Shown here in pieces: positions 22,260-33,700 of a stretch of 64,000 bases of DNA (positions are counted from its first letter, which is position 1; each line of letters starts with the position of its first letter). Both the position numbers and the translations under genes were made by a program. Below the pieces are notes generated by a model. It was not told where the DNA came from. It saw nothing but the letters and a program-made list of their open reading frames with translations, and searched no databases. The DNA is from Polytrichum commune (Eukaryota; Streptophyta; Polytrichopsida; Polytrichales; Polytrichaceae), in contig OX485808.1 in NCBI GenBank assembly GCA_950295325.1, positions 18,374,527-18,438,526 of the forward strand, given 5' to 3'.

Positions 22260-25200
22260 GAGTCGCTTAAGCAAGGAATCCCATGCATCAAGGGGGAAGC
22301 GTTCCAACCTTATTCCCAACCCCACAATACAATTGCTCCCTTTTTTAGTTATAAGGTAGAAATACCATAACCCGTGAAAATAAGGTGATTCGCCTTGAAG
22401 ATCTGGTCTGACAATCATGAGATCATTTTCCAAGATAGACAAGAAGGATTCATGAAGAATGCAAGTTGTTTCATTTTTTTTTTTGCCCTATTAAAAAAAA
22501 TGTTACAATTTTTCAAAGTGGAAAGTTGTCCAAACCCCTACTCGTTCACTAGGTTCTCCCTACACCGAACATGGTAATACACATTTCCATACAGAGCATC
22601 TCCTAAATCGGTCACCTCATGAATACATTAACACTTGACTCTCATTGGCTACACTAAGTGTACACGTATTAAAGTTGCAGCCGAGTCATGATCGGTTTTA
22701 GAAATGGCACTTCACCATTATGATGGCAATCTAATGTACGGCTAGAGGGTGGTTATCGAGTTATGGTATTTCTACCTTATCATCTTAGAACCGATCTCTA
22801 CGATAGGTGATTTTACAAACAATTATTCAAGATGGAGAAGAATTTGCATATAAAATTTTGGGCATAAAATTTTTGCACTTTTTGGTGGGTTCATCTCATC
22901 CATCGGATCAATGCGTCCACTTTGAAACAACGTTTTGGAATTTTGCATTAGGATGACCTTAGGAATAGGGGAAGCCACCATCACACGAGAGAATTGTGAA
23001 CCTAATTTCATGATCATTACGGTCATCTAGATCCCGAGTTGTTGGGATTTTGCCAAGTTTTTGGGACTTGTGATTCTTGGCTTTCAGTCATCATGCAAAA
23101 TGAACTCTTAGTGCCGAAGAGTACCGTACAAAGCACGGATAGGTCACACATAAAAGGTACATTGTTGTGTGTATAAGTGTACCTAGCGTTGATCGTTTTG
23201 CTAGCGTCACCTTGAAAATTTATGTTTGATTGTGAGTGATGTGACTAACCATCAAACTTTGTTTGCATATAAAATAACAAACATGACATATCACACGATG
23301 AAATATGTCGTAATGAAGCCAAGTGTAGGTGTGTTGTCACATAATGTATATTGTGCAACAATTTGTGTATGTGGCACAACATACTTATAGTTACAAATGA
23401 CACGTGTTTAACCGATAGGATAGTAGCATTGAACTTAAACAATGTTTTGTTAAATTGCTAATCTACCAATTTGTGCACTTATCAATCTAATCGTGACATC
23501 TTTCCATCATTTGAATCACATGAAAGTTCGCACTATGCTTTTAGTTACATAAGTATGTCATATTTAACAGTGCCATCAATAGAGCAATTACTAGGTACAT
23601 GTTGGAATACTTACTTACATTTTTCATATTGTAATACTAAATTTGGATATGTTTTGTTCTTCTTTATCAATGGATGTCTTATAAATAAAGTATTGTGGTG
23701 TCTAGATAAACACAACCTTTAGGAAGGTGGCCATAGAAGGACATGTAATGTATTCTACAATGCATAAACTTAAATATAGTCAAAATTGACCCTTAAAATG
23801 GCATAATTACCTTGAATATATGTAGTGGAGTGCAATTACAACAAACATGCCCTCAACATGTAGGGGGGTCGTCCTATTAAGAGGTCATGAATATCGACTA
23901 AGCCATAATAAAACTCATGGTGGGTTTTTCATTAGGGTTCAAGAGGGAAAATTTTCCAACATTGAGCAAACCTATTTTAACTCTACAAATCTTCAAAATC
24001 AAGTGGGTCACGATGAATTTGTTGGACCCATGAAATTGACACCAAGGTCTGAGTCCAAGGTATGGAAAATGAGGTAGCGCTCTCGTGGCAACTCTTTCAC
24101 GACAACTCTTGGTAGTCTCCACTCAAGAAAACGATGCTTCTAGTTTGAGAAACCAATCTTCAAGTTGGCGTTCAATCTTCGAGTCCAAATTTGAGATCCA
24201 TGAAGGGGTGTTATGGACCTCAAGCTTATTAGACTTGGAGCTAATGTAAATCCACCTTCATTCTACACAACAATCTAGGACGGAGGGCAGTGCTCGGGAA
24301 AATATTGGCGAAGGTGAGAACAATACCTGCCATTGGTGAAGGTGAATACAACACCTACCATCGCCAAAGGTGAAAACGACAATCAATATGGAGAGCCATA
24401 TGATGATTATGATTATGATTATTACTATCAAACATATTAACACCTACTTTGGAATCAAAGACCCTTAATTAGTTTACTGGAATTAACTCAACGAGAGTTA
24501 TCAATAAGGTGCTACAAATATAAGGCTCTACCCATAGCTCTCCCTGTGCCTCATCTTTTAGAATGGGAGCTAACACATGTTTTAGATAACTCTACCTAAT
24601 TTGTTACTTAAATTGATCGTAGGATGCGTCCATAGTCAATGTGCACCAAAGTAGTGGTAACCAATGATTTGTAATGAAAGCAATAGGTCTAAATGTTTGT
24701 CATACAAATGTATGCTATGCAATATCTTTGAGGGTATTGTAAGTCACATATAGAATAATCATTATCTTAAAAGATCATGTTATCATTATTATTTTTTATG
24801 CTTCATAAGCATCTTGTAATCATGTTAACCATTCCTTATCGTGCTTATGATAAATCTTAAAACGTACATAGTGGCCATAATGCCTTGAATTCTAGGTGCC
24901 ACTTGATAAAAAAAAGGTATATAATTCTCATCACATTTCATTTTTTACATTTCTTTAGATTCTACATGTCTTCATGCTTTCGTTGGTTTCTTAATATGTG
25001 TGCGTATATTCAACATGTGTGATGTGTCTATGTGCATGTGTAGGGAGTTCAAATTTAGATTCTAACTCAAGCAAAGAAGAAAAAAGTAAAGAGTATGTTG
25101 TGTCAACATAATGCAGCAATATAGGAGGAGTGTTAGAATTAAAAAATTGCAAACCCACTTTTGTGAATCATTAGAGTAGATTCAATTTGGTGTTTAGGCT

Positions 25201-28200
25201 TTCTTTTGGCTTGTGTCACTGAAGTGTGGACTTGACTACTATGTGGATTTTGAGTAGTCTGCATAGTTGTTTTTTGAAGACCATGGGATTTGTTCACTAC
25301 TTGGCACTCACCATAATCCAATAACCATTCATGAAAGTTTTCAATGCAATGCAATTATTTTCTATCCATTTATGTGATTAATCTATATGAGTGTTAAGTG
25401 CTTGATGTGCTTGTCCTAGACGCCTCTATTTTTTGATTTTGTTACATGTTTGATCTATAAATTTAAACTGGATACATGTGTTTTATTTTCATGTTTAGTA
25501 TAGAACTCATGTGTGAAACTTTGGATCAAGGTGTTGGCGACATTTTTGTGGTTTTAATGACGATTGTCTTCAACTCGCATTCATGCTAGATACTTGCAAT
25601 GTTTAGCTTTGAAATATGTTTTTTATTGCATGCTTATGTTTCCAAACAAGCCTTTGAATCCCCTTACACAATCATTTTGCCAACATGCAATGCTTGAAAA
25701 ACACACCATTAAGCACAAGAGTTAATTGCTCCTTCTAAATAAGCACAACAAACACATCTAATGGTTACTGAATACATCCACCTGACACCATTTGTTGGTG
25801 GTTTCCTATCTTCAATCTCAAATGAATATATGCATGTACTAGAATTGAGATTTAAAATGAACTACACCTTTCAGACAAATACCCTATGAGTTCCGTGACT
25901 TTGTTCACTAATTAAGAGTGATTAACATTAATTAAGGGGTGATATATACATTTTGACGTAAATTAGTGTGGAAGGTGGATCATCCAATGAGTATTTTAAT
26001 TCAAGGGTTCATACCAACATTATGTACCACTTACAATATCTCAAATTGGGTGTTCTACTTAGTTAAGCAACAATGTAGTGACTCATACCCTTACTTTGTT
26101 TGTGGAGTTGTGGTTTAGTTATACTAACACCAGAAAATATAGTGAATTGACATTGTAAGTATTTGGAAGACATGAATGGAATTAAAGCATTTATTATATC
26201 CTAGGATCATGCTTGAAATTGGGGGCACCACTTATGTTTGTATTGATTTTTCAATGTAGGCTAGTCCCAATGAAGTAATGGTTCACATAATGATTACACA
26301 CGTGGTTCTCACATGAGCCAACAATGTCAGTCCTATGTTTAAGGTGGACTACACAACCTTGTAAGTGGCCAATATGCATGTTGGGCCAATACTTATACAA
26401 CACATTGGTGTTGCAATAACTCTTTCAAATGGCGTTCAATGCTATGTTAGTTCCCATTCTCCCAGATGAAGTAGTGAGAATTATTATATGGCCAAAGATC
26501 ACAACAATGCAACCATCAACAAAAAAGAGTAGAGGTGAATGCGAATGAGGAATTTGAATTCAACTTTGCTGATTTTTTTGTAGTCTGTTGGGGCGTCCAT
26601 CAAGGCCAAAGAGGAATTAGAAGAGTAGGAAATGATCAATGGGTTGCAGGTTTGGCACGATAACTAAGACAACATGGAAGAAGAAGAACTCCACAATTTA
26701 GAATGTTGGAGCCTCAAGTATAGATATGTTCACAATTAAAATTTTCATTGCCCAATCAATAAAGAAGGTATAATTTAGAAATGGTTGTACTGGTATGGGG
26801 ATTATTATATTGTTTTAAATTGCTTAGAAGTAGTTGAGTGTGCAATGTAGAGAATCGATACAAACATGTACCCTATGGGCGACGTAATATTTGAAAAACT
26901 CACATCACAAAGCATGACACAACAATATGTCGTAGGATATGTTTATTGCAGGCATGACATGGTAATAGATTAAATCAATCCACAAGGATTAAATCTGCAA
27001 TTGTGTTGAGAATAACATATTGAACATCTTGACTCAACTCCAAAGTTGAATAATTATGTTTCACACAAGGTATATATAGTAAATAGCAATTGAAACTTAG
27101 AAGCCAAAATTGAATGACAAAACACGTATGCTATTGGTTTGTCATTCCTAAGGCAACAAGCGCAATTACAAATACTCAACCTCTCATATCACTGCCCACT
27201 TACTACCATGTTCCCCTTGGTCCAATTGTCCTTCCATCCATCTTCACATTTATCTTCAAATGTATGAGCTCCCTTGACCACTAGGAACAACCAAAAAATT
27301 CATCATCGTGAATAACTACGGCCACATTAACACCAAGAAGAAAACTTGATGCAATCTCGTCTTAATCATTGCCAACTTCAACTCCAAGATTGTCCTCATG
27401 CATGTAATTTCGTATGTCAATATTGTTGCTTGCAATTAATCAAGTCAAATTCTAGCATGGCACATGTCCAACATTAACACAAATAATAGTGGAAGAAGAT
27501 GAAGAGAAAGTTCCACAAAACCAAGATAGTTGTTGGAGTGGAATGGACTTGGTGCATGGATTGACTCCCAAGTATAGTATTGCAACAATAGTATCTAGAT
27601 CAATCCACATCACCTCTTTGGATATCCTATAAATGCTTGTTGATGTGCCTTCTTCACTTAGGAGTGATTACTCCCTCACTTTTCTCTTGCTTTCTATTGC
27701 ATGCTTCAACCAAGTATTTTGCATATGCTCTTAACTCAAAGGGACACTCTACCCATAGTTCTACTTGATTCCCTACTTTTAGTTTTCTTACCTCACTGCT
27801 CATATCTCTCTGATTAAAGAGACTCTTACACAAATGATAAGTTTCTCACACATCATTTTTCACAATTTTGATTCACGCTCTGACTCGCTCAACTATACTC
27901 GCAATTTCCCACAAGTCAATTGTAGTCACTACAATAGACAATGGTTCGCACTTTTGCATTCACTCAATCAAAACAAGAACATAGTTCAACCAATCTTCAA
28001 CCATTTCATGAAACTTATATTTCAAAATAACAATGTGCTTTGATAGAAAATGATAATCCCACCATCACTGTAGTGATTACCCTCAATTCACATAATATAA
28101 TCTAATTATGACCTCACACAATCTCAACGTAGAGGGAGACAAAACTATAAATTTAGCTATGCTCTCAAAATGTTTGAAGAAATGCTTGCTTCTTCCAAAA

Positions 28201-28394
28201 AAATTGGCTCACATGTGCCTCTTTTACAATTTGTCTCAAAGTTTGCATGTGGAATCGAAGACCAATAATATTATTTTTAATATAATTTTGTTAGACTTCT
28301 AGGGCTTGAACCTTGGCAACATACTGATTCAACAACTCATCCACGAAAGCATGGACATCATTGACCTTGCAAACTTGAAAATCTGAGACTAGGT
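22260..28394. other. No gene seen; long AT-rich tract
   Basis: About 6 kb without a TIR element I can define. Small frames (for example 23847-24077, 25139-25354 minus, 27834-28043) show no domain. One plus-strand stretch, about 26590-26960, reads as a stop-interrupted but peptide-like frame (segments HNLECWSLKYRYVHN and MTQQYVVGYVYCRHDM) and may be another decayed coding relic; I would not annotate it further. Confidence 0.35.
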
Positions 28395-28405
28395 GTGGAG
28401 TGAAA

Positions 28406-28450
28406 GAAAGAAAGAGAAACTCCGGTCTACAAGGGGCCGGCGTGAAATAA
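28406..28450 (-). mobile_element. F4: 45-bp LINE 3'-tail insertion
   Basis: An exact 11-bp duplication GTGGAGTGAAA (28395-28405 and 28451-28461) brackets 45 bp. Read on the minus strand, this is the last part of family F: TTATTTCACG, a CCGG-stem hairpin, GGAGTT and a (CTTT)n-like tail. It is an extreme 5' truncation of the same LINE seen at 28992, 58281 and 58887. Confidence 0.85.
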
Positions 28451-28628
28451 GTGGAGTGAAATAAGTTGAAATGAACTTCAAGGCATTGTGCTTCAAGTTA
28501 TTAGACTTGTTCGAGACATCTCCAGACTTTGTTAGCTTTGCAACATCTCGTGCACTACGCCTAGAGATATCTCCAAAGATATCTCCATAAATGGCCTTCC
28601 CATATCCACTAACACTCCCCTAGTCTTC

Positions 28629-28979
28629 TCAAGAGCAGTTGTTCTTGATGTTGAAGCCCAATTTTGTAGGATATCCTTTGGCCTCAACAATGAAACCCTT
28701 CACAAACCATGTGGAGAATCGAATGTTTGTGACAATGGAAGAGCCATAAACCTTCTAATACAATGCAATCAACTTTGACCTTGTATCATGAGGGAGCCCA
28801 TGATTTGTGGACCTAAATTTACCCCCTTTCACACCAAGGAAAACCTCAAGAAGGTCATCCTCACTAGCAATGTCTAAACATTCTTAGGATTCAAATCCTT
28901 GTTGTACAAACCCTTGACCTTCACAAAAAATTCCTTTGTCTAAACAACAAACAAATTATTAGCAACCTCATCCTTTAGT
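28629..28979 (-). pseudogene. Decayed coding region of unknown family
   Basis: No ATG-initiated ORF is evident, but the minus strand reads as convincing peptide: KLKDEVANNLFVV, (stop), TKEFFVKVKGLYNKDLNPKN, a frameshift near 28885, then DIASEDDLLEVFLGVKGG, KFRSTNHGLPHDTRSKL, (stop at 28755-28757), NIRFSTWFVKGFIVEAKG and YPTKLGFNIKNNCS before a TGA at 28629-28631. Hydrophobic/charged alternation and codon use are protein-like over about 115 residues. I do not recognise the family; a transposon gene or a host gene relic are both possible. F1 is inserted at its upstream edge. Confidence 0.6.
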
Positions 28980-28991
28980 TTCACCTAAACA

Positions 28992-29226
28992 CTCCACTCC
29001 ACCCACTAATAATGCACTAGAGAATGGATGGCCACACTCATATTAATAATACCTAAAAACTAACCATTATGGTCCTTGTTACTGGTGACTGGTGACTATA
29101 GTGTCTACTCTCGAAAGGGAGGAGTAGATCTGTACTTCCATACCTTTGTCCTGTGGGCATCGGATTGGGGGTGGATCGAACAAACACTTAATTCACGTCG
29201 GTCTCCTCCGGAGACTGAAGTTTTTC
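28992..29226 (+). mobile_element. F1: 5'-truncated LINE 3' end, 235 bp
   Basis: A perfect 12-bp duplication TTCACCTAAACA (28980-28991 and 29227-29238) marks the ends. The last 145 bp match F2 and F3: a stem around GTCTACTCTCGAAAGGGAGG, the conserved CATACCTTTGTC and GTGGATCGAACAAACACTTA stretches, hairpin 29199-29217 (GGTCTCC/GGAGAC), then GAAGTTTTTC as a short tail. No ORF. Confidence 0.88.
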
Positions 29227-29238
29227 TTCACCTAAACA

Positions 29239-29718
29239 ATCTCCATTGGCAGTGGATATAGAGTTTACATTCAAAGCAACCTCAATGAAGAAGAATGACC
29301 AAATTCAAATCTTGCAAGAACCTCAAACCCTGAAACCCAGCCTCACAAATTCTGGTAATTTCAAGAATCATCACAAAGAATACTCATGAACAAACAACTG
29401 CACCACAACATCTACAACTTGGACAAACTACTTTGCAAACTAAGCAACCACGGAAGAGTGTGAGGACACAAAATGATCCTTTCACGACCTCCAAGCTCCA
29501 TGACCAATGGAAGAAAATTATGCATTGGCGCAAACTTCAAAGGAAGCCATGTGCATGAACTATTGTGCGCATGAGCACCTCACTCTCGACCTAGACCATT
29601 GGTTTTATTTTTGTCATCTACAAAACCCCCCCCCCAAAAAAAGGAAGCCATGTCAGCAAATCAACACCACCTTCCTACGAAAGTACTCAAGGAGCCACCA
29701 ATGGTTCATTACAGTGCC
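29239..29718. other. No gene seen
   Basis: Possibly upstream continuation of the decayed minus-strand coding region, since short peptide-like pieces such as MEIV join after F1 is removed, but the frame is not traceable. A C9A8-type tract lies near 29627-29642. Confidence 0.35.
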
Positions 29719-29937
29719 TGGGGAGTTTTTGGGCATATAGAGTCGGTCAAAGATCCTAGTGATTCTAAATCCAATCGGTTACATGTTGACATAATCTGGT
29801 TTTGCTTACATTCATTTGAGGTATAATCTTTTATAGATTCCTCTAAAATGATGGGTAATTCTACTGAAGTCTTCAACTTCAACCAATTATTTCTCAAACT
29901 CAACCGGATCATCTGCAACTAACCGCCGGTTCTTCCT
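29719..29937 (-). mobile_element. H3: family H copy, minus orientation
   Basis: Begins GGGGAGTTTTTGGGCATA and ends with an AACCGCCGGTTCTTCC-like stretch. It matches the reverse of H1 and H4, including CCAATCGGTTACATGTTGAC and ATTTCTCAAACTCAACCGG. Confidence 0.75.
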
Positions 29938-30752
29938 GGATATAGGTTTGTGTATAGCATGGATGCACCCCATATAGGTCCCCCAATTATGTTGATTATT
30001 ACGTCTAGAATGGTAACAAAATTTTGAGCGTGTACTCCAACATATATTCAACACATATTTCTTTGATGTCCATTCATATATTCGCACCCAACCATGCCCC
30101 AATCAAGTACGTGTGTATCTTCAATATCAGAACCCAATTAGGCACATCTATCTTACATCTAACATAAACGAAGCATTGTCAATGACAAAGTGCACTAAGC
30201 ATACATGTGAAGGTAAATGGATCTTAAATGGTTATTATTATTATTATTATTATTAGTCTAAACCCCAACTACCAAACAATGAGACTAATTTCTTTCATAA
30301 CATTCAATATATCGTCAATGATTGGAAACCCTTAGGGGAGGAGGAATGGCCTCCCCGTAACCCTAATGAGGGTTCATTTCCACCCCCTTGCTCTGATGTG
30401 TTGTGTGAGTTCATTTGGTGTGTGAGTTTTGAGTGTGGCGTGGTGGTGTGGTGGTGTGGTGGTGTGGTGAATACCATATCCCCCCCCCCCCTTTGAAATG
30501 CTTTGAATTAAAAGTTTAGGAACTTGTTGTGTAAGAAGGATATTTGTTTCTTGACCGTTTGAAGCTTGGTTTAGGGTAATTCTTTGACCATATAGATCTT
30601 CTCAACATTTGATCTCTACGCCGTTATATTTGAGCTTGATTGGCAGATACAAAGGATTCAATTATCCTCCAATTTGTGAGCTCTTCTTGCTTTTAGATCG
30701 ACGTATTTAGTCTAATGTCGTCTACCAACAAGGAGAAACTTTGTGTTACTAA
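29938..30752. other. Simple-repeat-rich spacer
   Basis: Holds (ATT)n near 30235-30256, a GTGGT-type repeat near 30432-30470 and a C10 tract near 30481-30490. No gene or transposon end recognised. Confidence 0.45.
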
Positions 30753-31186
30753 GGGCCGGTTTACACTATGGACCATGAAGTTGGACGAGGGCTTTGTAAG
30801 GCAACTAATTGGCTGTTGAAGTTAACCCGGGACAACTTTGGTTTACACTAAGGAAGAAATGGCAGAGGGACCATTAAGGTCGAGGTCCCCAAAATATAAT
30901 TTTAAAGGCCTAATAAGTGCATTGACATGATCCAACGGGTTTTGTGGTGAGAGAGGCAAGAGAGGTGGTCTGGTAGAAAAAGGCAAGGGCCCATGTCAAA
31001 GAAATGCCATTTAATATATTTTTAATGAATCTACCCTCTATGTGCCTTAATAGTGTCATAGCCCATGAGATATACCATTACTACCCCTTAAACCGGCTCC
31101 CACGTGTTTCACCAAACAACGTGGGACATCTAGAACTCAAGAATTCAAGTGCAACTTTGTTTTCTTGGTCTACAAACTGCAATGTT

Positions 31187-31272
31187 TGAAATTTGGGGGC
31201 TTGTAATATAATGTTGGAAAGGTCTTTAATATACCTTTCCAACAATATATTACACACCCCAAAATTTTAAAA
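31187..31272. repeat. Hairpin inside C2
   Basis: Core arms TGTTGGAAAGGT / ACCTTTCCAACA around a 10-nt loop. Pairing continues outward through TGTAATATA / TATATTACA and GAAATTTGGGGG / CCCCAAAATTTT, about 35 bp per arm. Not present in C1, so it is probably a separate foldback insertion. Confidence 0.75.
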
Positions 31273-31388
31273 ATTACGGCTAAAAAAAGAAAAAAGAAAT
31301 GTAGTTGTTTAGTGACTACAAATCATGGTAGTCAAAAGAACCGCAATGGGAAAACGATTGCGGTTTTTGTTCACATAGTTTTCTACTA

Positions 31389-31659
31389 CACTAAATACGA
31401 ATGTATACACTATACATCAATAATCCTATGAAAGTAAGTAACATTAAATGTAAAATCAAACACTAAATATCAACTATGGTAATATGTGGAATTTACATGT
31501 TTAAATGTAGTGCTAGTAAGGATATAAAAATAAACAACAATGATAAAAGGATAATTCCAACATATCTTCTGGCAAATCTCAAAGAATTGAAAATTAAAGT
31601 TGAGCAAGGTAGGGTGGTAACAACATTAAATATAATCAAACTGAATTTCTTATTTAGTG
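31389..31659 (+). mobile_element. D2: TA-type MITE nested in C2
   Basis: Starts CACTAAATACGAATG after TA (31387-31388) and ends TTATTTAGTG before TA (31660-31661). It carries CCTATGAAAGTAAGTAACAT, ATCAACTATGG and AAGGTAGGGTGGTAACAACA in the order seen in D1. It provides the uninterrupted site for B1 and A1: AAAATTAAAGTTGAGC at about 31590-31605. Confidence 0.8.
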
Positions 31660-32208
31660 TAGTGACAACACAAGGTACATGTCACATGTAAATCACATTG
31701 AACATGTACAAATTAAATCGCTCACTTTTTTTTTGTAAAAAATCTTCTGAGAAGATTTGCAAGCCACATCTTCGACATATTTAACAAAAAGGGAAGACAA
31801 GTGAAACCCAAACGAAGACAAGAGAATGGTCAAACTTGAATTTTTTTCAAAACTGCCCCTTTTGGGCATGTATTAAAAAAATCAGCACCTTCACTTTTTG
31901 GTGGATGGTCATTCTTTTTGGTCCACATTTGGCTTACACCTAGTGAGGGGCCCAAGGCTTTCAAAACTAATTTTTTAAGAAGTCGGATCATGGAAGTTGG
32001 ACCATGAACTCGGACCATTGACAAAGGCCATCTTCCATGGTCCGACTTCATGGTCCATAGTGTAAACCGGCCCCAACTACCGGCACGATTTAGTTTTTGT
32101 TTATCATCTTGCATTGATTGCTTATTTCACACCCCACCGTAAGCATGCACGGAGAGAAAGATGTCCATATAGGACCGTTTACCTTAAGAAAGAAGTATGT
32201 ACACTTAA

Positions 32209-32572
32209 GGGTTTTGTTTATACACACACCAAGAGTTGTGACCATGAAAATTATGGGCTCTTGAGTATCATCCAAAGGCCGTACCGTGGGAAATAGAAAT
32301 CCAACTTCCAATTGATGAGCCCTCAAGCTTAGTGGAAAGTGCAAGTGGACCATGTTAAGGTCCATAACAAATGTTCAGGTTTGGGTCCCAACCATCATAA
32401 TATAATATTTCTAAGAGCCAACGGCAATATAGGATTGCCACGGTCCATGGGTTTACATTAGACCCACCTCTTTTTGGTGGACCCGAGATATACAAAGTAT
32501 ATGATTGTTCCAAGTTTACATAATTTGTATATCTCGGGTCAAGGGCCCTCAAGCTCTAGTGTATAGTGGCCC
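32209..32572 (-). mobile_element. A8: degenerate family A copy
   Basis: After TTA the sequence follows the reverse orientation of family A: ACACACCAAGAGTTGTGACC, ATCCAAAGGCCGTACC, then CTAGTGTATAGTGGCCCC at the right. The TIRs are heavily diverged. It contains a 17-bp-arm hairpin (32480-32496 with 32524-32540, GACCCGAGATATACAAA). Confidence 0.65.
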
Positions 32573-33539
32573 CAGTCTTTGGTGGCCAACGTCCAAACTA
32601 GCCTTCTCTCTGTCGAGGCACTTGGAAGAAGGTTAAGGTAGACAACCCTTATTGGGCTACTTTTCTTATCATGATACCTATATTTGAATGCAATGAGGAT
32701 CAATGTGACTTGGTAAATGCATACCAAATAAACATGTGTTTTAAATAGAGTGAATAACGTGCTGAAATATGATAACATTCTAAAGTCTACAATGAACATA
32801 GTCAGGAGGACCTATATGACCATTTAAAGAGCACAAGAATCTTCACTTACATAATGAATATGAGCTCCTAAAAATACGAGGATAGTGGCTATGCCTTGAT
32901 TAGGATTTGCCAGCCATCAGGTACTACCTAATCGTGTGTTTCATATCCTAAGAGAAGTGGGCTAGTAAAAAAGAAGTAACCAACAATTAAGACCCATCCA
33001 CCTCAGGGATATCGTATCATGAGAGGAGCCACCCGTTAGACTATGTAACATTTATATGTTTTTATTATATTTTGTGCAAAGTCCATTACTAGCTGCACCC
33101 ATTCATAAGGTATTTGGGCTTCAAATTATGAGCATATCTAGCCCTGCACACACTTCTTTGGAGACGTTAAACACGTGATTAGTATAGGGTGATTGCAAAT
33201 TCACATTAACGCCGGAATCATTTTCCTCATAAGCTATGAAGCTTGTATGTATATCTTTAGCCTTTATGAAGAAAAGCCAAGACTTTTTCTTTTCGGCCGA
33301 TCGTATTGTCCCATCTTCCCCCAAGTTATGTCAATTTTAAAACTTAGAATACTTAGTTCGCATAATTCAAGCATGCAGTCCAATCTCTTTGAAAAACGTG
33401 TTTTCTAGGTGTCCATTCTTAGATCTCCGCAACACTCGTAGTTGATGTCCAATTGAGACAAGTCATTCAATCCATACAACTCATTGATGTAAACTTAAAT
33501 ATTTAGTTGTTATAATTTGTTCAGTATTGTTACAAGCGT
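32573..33539. other. No gene seen
   Basis: The small minus frames at 32539-32799 and 33121-33324 have no recognisable domain or paralogue. Confidence 0.4.
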
Positions 33540-33700
33540 ACGAGTCTTTGGCAATTATCATGCATCACTAAAAAATTCATCCTACACCATTGAGAAAATA
33601 AACATGCAGAGTTATCACAACGGTGGATTAGTATGGTCCTTCAACTAATGCACGACAATCTCTTCGGACTCATACGTCAACAGTGTACGTTACATCGCTA
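33540..33700 (+). repeat. L2: second copy of dispersed repeat L
   Basis: Matches 7965-8105 from GGCAATTATCATGCATCACT to GCACGACAATCTCTTCGGACT. The 141-codon frame at 33633-34058 starts inside this repeat, which weakens the case for it as a gene. Confidence 0.6.

Larger units (their letters stand above)
30753..32073 (+). mobile_element. C2: long family C copy with nested insertions
   Basis: TIRs GGGCCGGTTTACACTATGGA and complement at 32045-32073; flanks TAA and CAA are probably a decayed 3-bp duplication. Blocks match C1 at both ends (for example TGATCCAACGGGTTTTG, CTCTTGGTCCA-like and GAGGGGCCCAA). The extra 800 bp relative to C1 includes D2 (31389-31659) and a strong hairpin (31187-31272). 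Confidence 0.8.
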
